A stretch of DNA of 64,000 nt from Desulfonatronum thioautotrophicum. GTDB lineage: Bacteria > Desulfobacterota > Desulfovibrionia > Desulfovibrionales > Desulfonatronaceae. The DNA is taken from assembly GCF_000934745.1 (NCBI RefSeq), contig NZ_KN882169.1, positions 4,039 through 68,038 on the forward strand, given 5' to 3'. Shown here piece by piece: positions 1 to 7,296 of the stretch. Under the pieces are notes generated by a model, which searched no databases, was not told the DNA's origin, and saw only the letters and a list, made by a program, of their open reading frames with translations. How positions within the stretch are numbered: position 1 is the first letter of the stretch; every line of letters starts with the position of its first letter. A program made the position numbers and the translations under genes.

Positions 1-45
1 CCCCCTCAGGTCTCAGGTTTCATCCCTCAGCCCTATAATTTAAAG
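1..45. repeat. Type A low-complexity repeat (left edge)
   Basis: This is a C-rich stretch built of the words CCCTCAGGT, CTCAGGTTTCA and CCCTCAGCCCT, the reverse orientation of the type A repeat seen at 1262, 3312, 5404 and 22784. Its opposite-orientation arm, if present, lies outside the window. Confidence 0.7.
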
Positions 46-55
46 GACTTCTGAC

Positions 56-1261
56 ATGCCTTTCTACGAATGCCGCGCCATGGATTTGAACGGTGACATG
101 AAGGTTCTGACCTTGCAGACGGACAGTTCGGCTTCGGCCGCGGCGGATATTCGGGCCAGGGGGTGGACGCTGATTGCCGTGGAGGAGGTGGAGAGCGCCG
201 GTGTGGCCTTTGGCTTCAGCCCGACCAGATACCTGCCCATCGGCACCAAGGAAAAGGTGCTCTTTTTCCGGATGCTCTCCACCCTGGTCAAGTCCGAGGT
301 CACGGTGACCGAGGCCATCCGCATTCTGCATGAGCAGTCGGACAAGCAGAACATGAAGCACATGCTCGCGGACCTGCGTTCCCGGGTCGAGGCCGGGGAT
401 CCGGTCAGCGATGCCATGGCCCAGCACCCCCGGGTCTTTGACAAGATGATGGTGAACATGGTCCGGGCCGGGGAGATGGGCGGGATTCTGGATACCGTCT
501 TCGCGCGCATCGCGGACTACATGGAACGCCGCTCCGAACTGCGCAAGAAGATGCTGATGTCGTTCTTCTACCCCGGCATCGTGCTTCTGGTGGGTATCGG
601 GGTGATCGTGTTCATGGTCATGTTCGTCATCCCCCGGTTCATGGGGCTGATCACCGGACGCCTGCCCCCGGTGACCCAGTTCCTGATGGATGCGACCCAT
701 TTTCTGCAGACCAGGGGCACGGACATTCTGATGGGCGTCGGCGTGTTCATCGGGCTCCTGGCCGTGCTCAATGCCGTGCCGCTGACCCGTTATTACCTGG
801 ACCGGTACAAGATCTATATTCCGGTGATCGGTCCGGTGATCCAGCTGGGCATCGTGGTGGCCTTTTCCCGGACCTTTGCCGTGCTTCTGGAGAGCCGCAT
901 TCCCATGGTCGAGGCCCTGCGGGCCACCAGCGGGACCATCAACAATACGGCCGTGAACCAGTTTCTGGAGGACACGGTGGACCGGGTCCTGGCCGGGGAG
1001 CCGCTGTCCTCGACCCTCAAGGACGGCTGGGCCTTTACACCGATTACCAAATCCCTGGCGGGCATCGGAGAATATTCAGGCCTGATGAGCGAGTCCATGC
1101 TCACCGTGGCCGATGTGCACGAGCGGCTCCTGGAGGACAAGGTGGCCCGGATGAGCGCCATGGTCGAACCCGCCCTGATCCTGACCCTGGGCGTCCTGGT
1201 GGGCGTGGTGGTCTGGGGGCTGATCTCGGGGATGCTGGCGATGTATGCGGGGGCGGTGTGA
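56..1261 (+). CDS. Type II secretion system F family protein (GspF/PilC-like)
   Basis: This is a 401-residue inner-membrane platform protein of the type II secretion / type IV pilus assembly family. Two T2SSF helical domains can be seen, roughly residues 66-190 and 270-393. Each is followed by a strongly hydrophobic segment, near 170-195 and at the C-terminus (ILTLGVLVGVVVWGLISGML). The length matches GspF/PilC (about 400). AAAGGACTT just upstream is a plausible ribosome binding site for the ATG. Family members recruit the cytoplasmic ATPase and pseudopilin machinery. No other secretion gene is visible here; the rest of the operon probably lies before the window start. Family is firm, GspF versus PilC is open. 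Confidence 0.9.
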   Translation: MPFYECRAMDLNGDMKVLTLQTDSSASAAADIRARGWTLIAVEEVESAGVAFGFSPTRYLPIGTKEKVLFFRMLSTLVKSEVTVTEAIRILHEQSDKQNMKHMLADLRSRVEAGDPVSDAMAQHPRVFDKMMVNMVRAGEMGGILDTVFARIADYMERRSELRKKMLMSFFYPGIVLLVGIGVIVFMVMFVIPRFMGLITGRLPPVTQFLMDATHFLQTRGTDILMGVGVFIGLLAVLNAVPLTRYYLDRYKIYIPVIGPVIQLGIVVAFSRTFAVLLESRIPMVEALRATSGTINNTAVNQFLEDTVDRVLAGEPLSSTLKDGWAFTPITKSLAGIGEYSGLMSESMLTVADVHERLLEDKVARMSAMVEPALILTLGVLVGVVVWGLISGMLAMYAGAV

Positions 1262-1563
1262 AAAAGAGAGGGCTGAGGGCTGAGACCTGAAAGGAGAGGG
1301 CTGAGGGCTGAGACCTGAGACCTGAGGGGGGAGGAATAGGGCTGAGGGCTGAGACCTGAAACCTGAGGGGGGAAAGGAGAGGGCTGAGGGCTGAGACCTG
1401 AAACCTGAGGGGGGAGGAATAGGGCGGAGGGAGTGGAGCTGAGGTCGACGCGAGAAATTTTTCAGGTATCAGCCCTCAGGTTTCAGCCCTATTCTTTCAC
1501 CTCAGGTTTCAGCCCTTTCCCTTAACCTCAGGTTTCAGGTTTCAGCCCTCAGCCCTATCTTTT
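1262..1563. repeat. Type A inverted-repeat cassette
   Basis: This 300-bp gene-free stretch is almost wholly made of the word GGGCTGAGGGCTGAGACCTG and variants. The arm is forward from 1262 to about 1440 and reverse-complement from about 1463 to 1560 (CTCAGGTTTCAGCCCTCAG). The two arms flank a unique centre around 1437-1462 and could fold into a very large cruciform or RNA hairpin. The 74-bp centre at 1417-1490 recurs at 3402-3475. No ORF is credible here. Confidence 0.85.
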
Positions 1564-1593
1564 AACGACGAACGACGAACGACGAACAAAACA
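1563..1593. repeat. Type B repeat (AACGACGAACGACGAAC)
   Basis: A short run of near-tandem 7-8 nt words (AACGACG) abuts the start codon of the DUF4407 gene and so forms its leader. The same words recur at 4314-4512, 5507-5682 and 6046-6144. Confidence 0.7.
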
Positions 1594-1595
1594 AC

Positions 1596-3311
1596 ATGCC
1601 CTTGATCCTCAAACACATGTTCTTCTGGCTCTCCGGGGCCGGGACGGCGACGTTGGAGCAGTGCCCGAACTGGGAGCAGCGCAAGTATGTGGCCTTTGGG
1701 GCCACGGTGCTGGTGCCGTGCCTGTTTGCGTTTATCGCCGCGGCCTTCGCCATCTCCACCCTGACCGACGATGCCCTGAAGATCTATCCCATTGCCCTGC
1801 TCTGGTCGTTCATCATCCTGGCCATCGACCGGGCGCTGCTCTCGTCCTACCGGCCCTACCTGCTGCTGCACCGCAAGTTCGGCCAGTTCGCCCTGCGCTT
1901 CGTGGTCGCCCTGCTTCTGGGGATCACCATCTCCCACCCCCTGGTGCTGATGCTTTTTCAGGACACGGTCCGGGCGGAGATCGAACGGGCCCGGGTTGTG
2001 GATATCGAGACCGCGCGTACCGAGGGAGCCCAGCGCCGGGCCGGGATGGAGGAGCGGATCGCGGCGGTGGAAGCCGCTCTGGACCAGCAGCGAAACCGGC
2101 TTTCCGCCAGCTATGAGGCCTCCTTTCTGGACTCGCCCGAAGGCAGCGCCGAGGAGCGGGCCACGGCCCGGCTCACGGCCGGGTGGCAGGCCCAGGACGC
2201 TCTGGCCCAGCGCGTCGAGCAGGCCAGGACGCCGCTCCTGGAAGAGGCCGCCCGCGTCGATGCCCGGATTCGGGAACTGACTCCAAGACTGACCGTGGTC
2301 CAGGAAGAACTGGACTTCTGGCAGCGGGAGTTCGAGCGGGAGGTGGACGGAGAGCGCAGCGGCCGGCCAGGAGTGGGGCCCCGGGCCCGGAGCATCGAGG
2401 CGGACCAGATTTCCTGGCGACGGGACGAGGTTCGCCGCCTGGGCCGGGAGATGGCCGCCCTGACCGAGGAACACCGACGGCTGCTCTCCGAGGCCGGGGG
2501 GGTGGAGGCGGAGTTTGTCCGGGAATTCGAGGCCCTGCGCGAGGGGGAGCAGGCCGCCCTGCGAGAGGACCTGGAATCCCAGCGGGAGCTGCGCCGGCGG
2601 ATCGAGCAGCAGCAGGCCGAGACCTTCGTCAGCCAGCAGGACACCCTGCGTCAGGGCATTTTGCGCCAGATCGACGTGCGTACCGAGGAATTGGAGCGTC
2701 TGCAGCAGGAGCTGGACGCCTTCACCGCCGAGCTGCGGGAACGGCTGGGGGGCCTGCAGGCTGAACCGCGCCGGGATATCCTGACCCAGTCCCTGGCCCT
2801 GCACGGCCTGTTCGCCCGGGGCGAGGACGGCGGCCGCTTCGCCCTGACGGTCTATCTGGTGCTCATCGGCCTGTTCATGCTCGTGGACACCATTCCCATC
2901 GTGGTCAAGTTCTTCAGCAAGCCGGGCCCGTACGACATTCTGGTGGACCAGGACGAGATCCGCTTCGAGAAGGAGCACAACGCCTTCATGACCAACTATG
3001 AGCGGTACGTGCAGCAGAGTACCAGCAGCGGCCTGTCCACCCTGACCGGCAGCCGGCCCCTGGAGCGGAATCTGGTCAGCGGCGTGGAGCGGACCAGGGC
3101 CGCCAGGGCCCTGGTGGAAACACTCATCGAGCAGGAACGGGACTTCCAGGAACGCATCCGCCTGGAAAAGGAAAAGCTGGCCCACTGGCCGGACCAGGCC
3201 GCCGCAACCCGGGAACTGGCCAACATCGAAGAAAAATCCGCCGCGTTCCAGGCCTATGTGCAGCGGAGGATGGAGGAGTATTTTGGGGAAGATGCGAAGA
3301 GAAAGGGATGA
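1596..3311 (+). CDS. DUF4407 domain membrane protein
   Basis: This 571-residue protein has the DUF4407 layout. Three hydrophobic segments near residues 32-53, 64-82 and 100-122 are followed by a long charged heptad-rich region, about 125-400, rich in E, R, Q and A and predicted coiled coil. A fourth membrane segment lies near 413-437 (LTVYLVLIGLFMLVDTIPIV), with a cytoplasmic charged tail. The function of DUF4407 is unknown. The coiled coil between membrane anchors would project on one side of the membrane. No standard ribosome binding site is seen, because the type B repeat occupies the leader. The gene is flanked on both sides by type A cassettes sharing a 74-bp direct repeat, and its last residues (AKRKG) run into repeat sequence. 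Confidence 0.85.
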   Translation: MPLILKHMFFWLSGAGTATLEQCPNWEQRKYVAFGATVLVPCLFAFIAAAFAISTLTDDALKIYPIALLWSFIILAIDRALLSSYRPYLLLHRKFGQFALRFVVALLLGITISHPLVLMLFQDTVRAEIERARVVDIETARTEGAQRRAGMEERIAAVEAALDQQRNRLSASYEASFLDSPEGSAEERATARLTAGWQAQDALAQRVEQARTPLLEEAARVDARIRELTPRLTVVQEELDFWQREFEREVDGERSGRPGVGPRARSIEADQISWRRDEVRRLGREMAALTEEHRRLLSEAGGVEAEFVREFEALREGEQAALREDLESQRELRRRIEQQQAETFVSQQDTLRQGILRQIDVRTEELERLQQELDAFTAELRERLGGLQAEPRRDILTQSLALHGLFARGEDGGRFALTVYLVLIGLFMLVDTIPIVVKFFSKPGPYDILVDQDEIRFEKEHNAFMTNYERYVQQSTSSGLSTLTGSRPLERNLVSGVERTRAARALVETLIEQERDFQERIRLEKEKLAHWPDQAAATRELANIEEKSAAFQAYVQRRMEEYFGEDAKRKG

Positions 3312-3600
3312 GGGGGGGAAGAGAGGGCGGAGGGCGGAGGGCTGAAACCTGAGGGGGGAAGGATAGGGCGGAGGGCGGAGGGCTGAAACCTGAGGGGGGA
3401 AGAATAGGGCGGAGGGAGTGGAGCTGAGGTCGACGCGAGAAATTTTTCAGGTTTCAGCCCTCAGGTTTCAGCCCTCAGGTTTCAGCCCTCTTGCTCAACC
3501 CACCCCCGGTCCCTCCCAGGAAGGGATGGAGCAGAGGCAGGCGCGAAAAGAAACCTCAGGTTTCAGGTTTCATCCCTCAGCCCTCTCCCTTCATCCCTCT
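3312..3600. repeat. Type A inverted-repeat cassette, second copy
   Basis: Forward arm 3312 to about 3425, reverse arms 3448-3490 and 3553-3600. The centre at 3402-3475 is identical to 1417-1490 except at one base (1468 A versus T). The right-hand end overlaps the 3' end of the leftward DUF2442 gene and supplies its C-terminal codons. Confidence 0.85.
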
Positions 3601-4039
3601 TTTCCGCTTCCCAGCCTTTGCAGGCCAGGACCACGGTGCGGGGGACGTGGCGGGAGCCGGTGCCGTAGGCGCTGATGGTCCGCGGGGTCAGGCCCAGGGC
3701 CGCGGCGGCTTCCTTCAGGGACAGGCCGTGTCTGGCCCGCCAGGACAGGAAGGAACGGGTGTTTTCATCCCGTGCGGATTGCTCCAGAGCGTCGAGCCAA
3801 AGCGTATCCGCCCCGATCTGGATATCCGATTCCGGCCAGGTCACGGTCCAGCCTTCTCCGGGAATGATTTGGGCCTTGGAAAATGCTTCGGGAGCCCGCA
3901 GAGGAGCGAGACCTGGTTTGGAAAAGACGGATTCACGCTTGTCGACAATGAACGTTTGATCGTTGATAAATGTAATTTTCAGTTTGTATCCAGGCAGGGC
4001 CTGGACATCACGTAGTCGAGGTCGTTTCATGGGTGCCAT
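3563..4039 (-). CDS. DUF2442 domain protein with C-terminal HTH
   Basis: From the ATG at 4039 this gives about 158 residues. AGGAG eight bases upstream supports that start; an alternative ATG at 4030 forms an ATGA overlap with the gene before it. The first ~75 residues (LPGYKLKITFINDQTFIVDKR) match the DUF2442 fold. Residues ~100-145 (SLKEAAAALGLTPRTISAYGTG) look like a helix-turn-helix. Such proteins are usually encoded beside DUF4160 and resemble toxin-antitoxin partners. The last residues (EKRDEGRGLRDET) are encoded by type A repeat DNA, so the natural C-terminus has probably been replaced. Role as DNA-binding autoregulator is inferred. Confidence 0.8.
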   Translation of the reverse strand: MAPMKRPRLRDVQALPGYKLKITFINDQTFIVDKRESVFSKPGLAPLRAPEAFSKAQIIPGEGWTVTWPESDIQIGADTLWLDALEQSARDENTRSFLSWRARHGLSLKEAAAALGLTPRTISAYGTGSRHVPRTVVLACKGWEAEKRDEGRGLRDET

Positions 4040-4254
4040 TTTTTCCACTCCTGAATCAGTTCATTCCGGTTGGCGGTGATCCATTCCAAGACGTCGTCCC
4101 GCAGGCCGCGCGGCATGGAGCCCTGACAGATGAGCGTATCCAGGTCGATGAGCACGTCGATATTGCCGCCGACAAGGTGGACGTGCATAGGAGGATGATC
4201 ATCCTCGCGGACTTCCAGCCGGTATTTGTTGCGAAACCGATGCTTCGTCGTCAT
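4027..4254 (-). CDS. DUF4160 domain protein
   Basis: This 75-residue protein has the DUF4160 hallmarks: DDHPPMHVHLVGG near residues 18-30, then a short acidic segment and a C-terminal helix ending in WKKWHP. DUF4160 is a small family of unknown biochemical function almost always paired with DUF2442, and the pair is often treated as toxin-antitoxin-like. Here it is the first gene of a two-gene leftward operon, and the downstream partner starts inside or at its stop codon. Upstream lies the type B inverted repeat. Confidence 0.85.
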   Translation of the reverse strand: MTTKHRFRNKYRLEVREDDHPPMHVHLVGGNIDVLIDLDTLICQGSMPRGLRDDVLEWITANRNELIQEWKKWHP

Positions 4255-4313
4255 GAACCAACGGTATAGAAAAATAGTCTATAAGGCAAATGTTTTACAT
4301 ATGGTTATGCAAC

Positions 4314-4512
4314 GTTTTTCCGTTCGTCGTTCTTTGTTCTTTGTTGGAGGTTGGCGGCAATGCTTGGGCATTGCCGGATAACACTGCCGACCCTGCATGG
4401 GCCGATTTACGGAGCAAGCCGATCCATCGACAGATCTCCCCATCGCCCCTCGCTAGATAACGAAGAACGACGAACGAAGAACAACGAACCAAGAACGAAC
4501 AACAACCACTAC
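4314..4512. repeat. Type B inverted-repeat cassette
   Basis: Reverse words (TTCGTCGTTCTTTGTTCTTTG) at 4318-4345 and forward words (AACGAAGAACGACGAACG) at 4459-4512 flank a unique 110-bp core. The arms are complementary, so the element can form a hairpin. It fills the space between two divergent genes and ends 6 bp before the ribosome binding site of the PpiC-like lipoprotein. Confidence 0.8.
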
Positions 4513-4527
4513 ACACAAGGAGCCCAC

Positions 4528-5415
4528 ATGCCGATTGCCCGTAAGCTTGTCGTGAAACTGCTTTTCATTGTTTTTCTCTCCCTGTTGCTGGCCGGATGCC
4601 AGGTCGTGGAGGCACCACAGTGGTCCGAGGGAGGGGCGAGGGCGGAAGGGAATGGCCAACAGACGCGGATTGATGAGGATTTTCTGATGGCCTATGCCCG
4701 GCACCTGGCTCAGACCAGGGAGCATGGCGGTCAGGTCACGGCTGACTCGGTGCTGGAATTCGTCCAGAACATGGAAGCCCTGTTGGCGGAGGCCCGGGCC
4801 CAGGGGATGGACCAGGTATCCGAGTTCCGGCAGGCCGTGCACCAGTTCAAGACCGACCTGTTGATGCGTGCGCTGCAATCGGAACTGGTTCCGGAGATTT
4901 CCAGGGAGAGTATCACTGATGAGGATGCCCGGGCGTTTTTTGACGAAAATCCCCAAGTCTATACGCGTCCGGAACTCTACGCCCTGTCCGTGCTGAGCAT
5001 CCACGACCCGGAACTGGCAGCGCAACTGCAGGAAGCCGCGGAGCGCGGCGAGTTGGACATGGAGGACGCCGCGGCCCGGCATGAACTGGCTCTGGAAAGC
5101 CATGACCCCTTACCCATGGACCGCCTCCCGGCCGTCTGGCGGGAAGTGCTTGCGCAAATGCAGCCCGGTGAATACAGCCCCCTGCTCGCCACACCGGACC
5201 GCCAGGCCATCCTGCGCCTGGACCAGATCGTCCCGGAACGCGTCCAGGACTTCGAGGAGCGCAAGGAATACATCCGCAACGATGTCCTCTATTCCCGCTA
5301 CCGCCAAGCCTGGCAGGAAGCCTACGCACGCCTGCGCGACGAACACAACATCCGCATCGATCCCGAAGTGGCGGAGCGGTTCAGGGAGATGATGGAAGAG
5401 GGGGCTGAGGGATGA
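4528..5415 (+). CDS. PpiC/SurA-like peptidyl-prolyl isomerase lipoprotein
   Basis: The ATG at 4528 is preceded by AAGGAG and gives 295 residues. The N-terminus is a lipoprotein signal (KLLFIVFLSLLLAGC), so the protein should be a periplasm-facing lipoprotein. A helical N-terminal chaperone region (about 40-130) precedes a parvulin-like segment (DEDARAFFDENPQVYTRPELYALSV and FEERKEYIRNDVLYSRYRQAW). It resembles EpsD/SurA-type foldases. The canonical parvulin catalytic residues are poorly conserved by eye, so isomerase activity is uncertain and a chaperone role is likelier. The last residues (EEGAEG) are encoded by type A repeat sequence. The open frame extends upstream to 4351 but only through repeats. 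Confidence 0.75.
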   Translation: MPIARKLVVKLLFIVFLSLLLAGCQVVEAPQWSEGGARAEGNGQQTRIDEDFLMAYARHLAQTREHGGQVTADSVLEFVQNMEALLAEARAQGMDQVSEFRQAVHQFKTDLLMRALQSELVPEISRESITDEDARAFFDENPQVYTRPELYALSVLSIHDPELAAQLQEAAERGELDMEDAAARHELALESHDPLPMDRLPAVWREVLAQMQPGEYSPLLATPDRQAILRLDQIVPERVQDFEERKEYIRNDVLYSRYRQAWQEAYARLRDEHNIRIDPEVAERFREMMEEGAEG

Positions 5416-5682
5416 AAAGAGAGGGCTGAGGGCTGAGACCTGAAACCTGAGGTGGGGAGGAGAGGGCTGAGGGCTGAGACCTGAGACCTGAGGGGGGAGG
5501 CGTTGTTCCGTTCGTCGTTCTTTGTTCTTCGTTGACGAAGCCAACCCACCCCTGGCCTCTATTTGTTGTTTCTTCGTTTTTTGTTCTTCGTTCTTCGTTA
5601 AAACAAGGAACAGAGAACGACGAACGAGACAACATCGTTTTCCGAACGAAGAACGACGAACGACGAACGACGAACCATGCCA
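5404..5682. repeat. Compound type A plus type B repeat block
   Basis: Type A forward words fill 5404-5505. Type B reverse words follow at 5507-5540 and 5571-5599, and type B forward words at 5604-5677. It lies between two convergent genes, fills the whole intergenic space, and touches the ends of both coding regions. Confidence 0.8.
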
Positions 5683-5685
5683 TCT

Positions 5686-5961
5686 TCAACGCACCTCCTT
5701 GAGGAAACCACTGGCGTATTTGTGCAGGATGCTGCCGATGAGGGTTTGGCAGGGGATGCCTTCCCGCAAGGCCTTCCGTTGCAGCGCGGCCAAATCATTT
5801 TCCGAGATGCGAATGTTGATTTTTTTGTTCTTTTTCAAGGTTGCGCGGGCCATGGCCTGGTGGTCGCTGGAAGGCGGGACGCTGGTCAGCGTTCCGGATT
5901 GATAAGCCATGAGGATTTCCCGCTCTTCGTCGTCAAGGGAGTATGGTTTTTCGTGCTGCAT
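5686..5961 (-). CDS. BrnA-like antitoxin, orphan
   Basis: A 91-residue protein with GGAGG placed correctly before its ATG. The C-terminal half (KKINIRISENDLAALQRKALREG) matches the ribbon-helix-helix/CopG-like DNA-binding part of BrnA antitoxins. It is clearly paralogous to the antitoxin at 15100 (shared INIRIS/IHVRIS, DLEALQRRAL, LVSSVLHK). Antitoxins of this group bind a BrnT RNase toxin and repress their own operon. No toxin gene is found upstream (5962-6155) or downstream; both sides are repeat DNA. It may be a remnant, or it may act on another toxin. Confidence 0.8.
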   Translation of the reverse strand: MQHEKPYSLDDEEREILMAYQSGTLTSVPPSSDHQAMARATLKKNKKINIRISENDLAALQRKALREGIPCQTLIGSILHKYASGFLKEVR

Positions 5962-6045
5962 GGTTCAACCTCCAAGGTGTTTCTTTGTGGCCTTGCGGCT
6001 GGGGGTATGTCAACACGAATATTTCAAAATGTTTATCCGTTCCAC

Positions 6046-6144
6046 GCTCCTCGTTCTTTGTTCCTGATTATTGGATTCATGGGTGTCCCTTTGAACGAAG
6101 AACGACAAACGACGAACGAAGAACAAAGAACGACGAACAAAAAA
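6046..6144. repeat. Type B inverted-repeat cassette, short
   Basis: A reverse arm near 6046-6063 (CCTCGTTCTTTGTTCC) and a forward arm at 6094-6141 (GAACGAAGAACGACAAACG) flank a 30-bp core. The forward arm ends immediately before the TGGAGG ribosome binding site of the next gene. Confidence 0.7.
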
Positions 6145-6155
6145 ATGGAGGTATT

Positions 6156-6725
6156 ATGACCGAAAATGCAAACAAAAATCTTTCCAATCACGGAATGCAC
6201 ATCTGCCTGATACTGGCCCTGGTGGCGGCTGTTTGGGTGGGGAGTGTTGGGTCGGCCTGGGGGCATAGTACCGAGGGGCGGGGGCGGGGGGGTTTGGACA
6301 AAGCCAAACCCACGTATGACGACTTTGCCTATTTCATCGAATCTTACGTGAATCAGGAGAAGTACAAGGGCGTTCATGAGCCGTACAGGGGACGGTTTTA
6401 CGCCATGGACGATGTGATGGAACTGCGTCTTGCGGGCCGGGAGGCCGAGGCTACCTTTGAGGTTTTGGACTTCCGAGGCAACGAGCGATTTCTGGACACG
6501 ATGCGTTTCGTGCGCGGGCAGGACGGAGTCTGGAGGTTCATGGGCGCGGAAGACGGGCCGCGGGAGGTGTTCACCTATATTCCGGAGTGGGAGCATATCC
6601 TGAAGACCAAGGTCCAGCCCGTAGGCATGATCGGGCTGCCGCTGATGCTGGTGCTCCTGGTGGTGCTGCGTTTGCGGCGGAAGAAAGGGCCGAAACAGCC
6701 GGCCGAACCCATCAAGCCGGCGTAG
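6156..6725 (+). CDS. Exported single-span membrane protein, unknown function
   Basis: The start at 6156 is chosen for TGGAGG five bases upstream and gives 189 residues. A signal peptide is visible (ICLILALVAAVWVGSVGSAWG, cleaved near residue 35). A soluble region rich in charged and aromatic residues follows (DDFAYFIESYVNQEKYKG, FRGNERFLDTMRFVRG). A C-terminal membrane segment (IGLPLMLVLLVVLRLR) and a basic tail close the protein, so most of it should lie outside the cytoplasmic membrane. I do not recognise the family. No operon partner is evident, although the DksA-like gene starts about 45 bp downstream on the same strand. Confidence 0.7.
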   Translation: MTENANKNLSNHGMHICLILALVAAVWVGSVGSAWGHSTEGRGRGGLDKAKPTYDDFAYFIESYVNQEKYKGVHEPYRGRFYAMDDVMELRLAGREAEATFEVLDFRGNERFLDTMRFVRGQDGVWRFMGAEDGPREVFTYIPEWEHILKTKVQPVGMIGLPLMLVLLVVLRLRRKKGPKQPAEPIKPA

Positions 6726-6771
6726 GCGTGTGCATGTGAATCATTACAAACCAACGAGGAGGAGAGCGGGT

Positions 6772-7089
6772 ATGACACATGGAGAATTGGAGTCATTTCG
6801 ACACCGGCTGGAGCAACTCCTGGCCATGACGACCGACGTCATAGACCGGATCAACCTGACCATCCGGGATGTTGTCCCCCGTTGCGCGGATGCAAACGAA
6901 CAGGCCTCTCTGGAGGCAGAGCGCCGGATGCTTCTTTTGCAGGCGGAGCGGGGGCGCCGCCTGAAGCGGGAAATCCATCTGGCCGTTCATCGTATGGACC
7001 GTGGTGAATATGGATATTGCGAGAGCTGCGGCGAATCCATCGAGCTGGGCCGCCTGGAAGTTCATCCAGCGGCGAGAGTGTGTGTCTAG
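6772..7089 (+). pseudogene. DksA/TraR-type zinc finger protein cut by an in-frame TAG
   Basis: From the ATG at 6772 (GAGGAGAG upstream) the frame encodes 105 residues of a DksA/TraR C4 zinc-finger protein: a coiled-coil N-terminal region, the DRGEYGYCESCGESI motif, and RLEVHPAARVCV. A TAG at 7087-7089 then stops translation. The next codon in frame is TGC (Cys), followed by MREIEQAREVQW and a second TAG at 7165. The TAG therefore sits inside the second CxxC of the zinc site, where Gln or Glu is usual (CAG to TAG is one transition). Without readthrough the fourth zinc ligand is lost. It is either a recent nonsense mutant or a suppressed codon; no suppressor tRNA is visible here. Confidence 0.75.
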
Positions 7090-7296
7090 TGCATGCGGGA
7101 GATCGAGCAGGCCAGGGAGGTGCAGTGGGCAAAGGTTGGAGATTGGAGCATCGCTGCCGGCGGATAGGGAGAGAAAGGAAAACACGGGGGGAAACCTGAA
7201 AAAGAGAAATTGCTGGTTATTGCTACCTGGTCTCCCCTGGGAATCGTCGAATTTGCCTAGCTTGTCGGGTGATCCGGGAGCGGCTATTCTGTCGTG

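Noticed and set aside
1262-1563. CRISPR array
   Set aside because: Repeat words are short, degenerate and inverted; there are no regular spacers and no cas genes.
1542-3185. 547-codon open frame opposite DUF4407
   Set aside because: It is antisense to a gene with clear domains and has repetitive Q/G/P-rich composition typical of GC-driven open frames.
4351-4527. Upstream extension of the PpiC-like lipoprotein frame
   Set aside because: It runs through type B repeat DNA; the lipoprotein signal and AAGGAG site place the start at 4528.
7087-7089. Pyrrolysine codon as a firm call
   Set aside because: No PYLIS-type element or pyl gene is visible here; it is kept only as one hypothesis.
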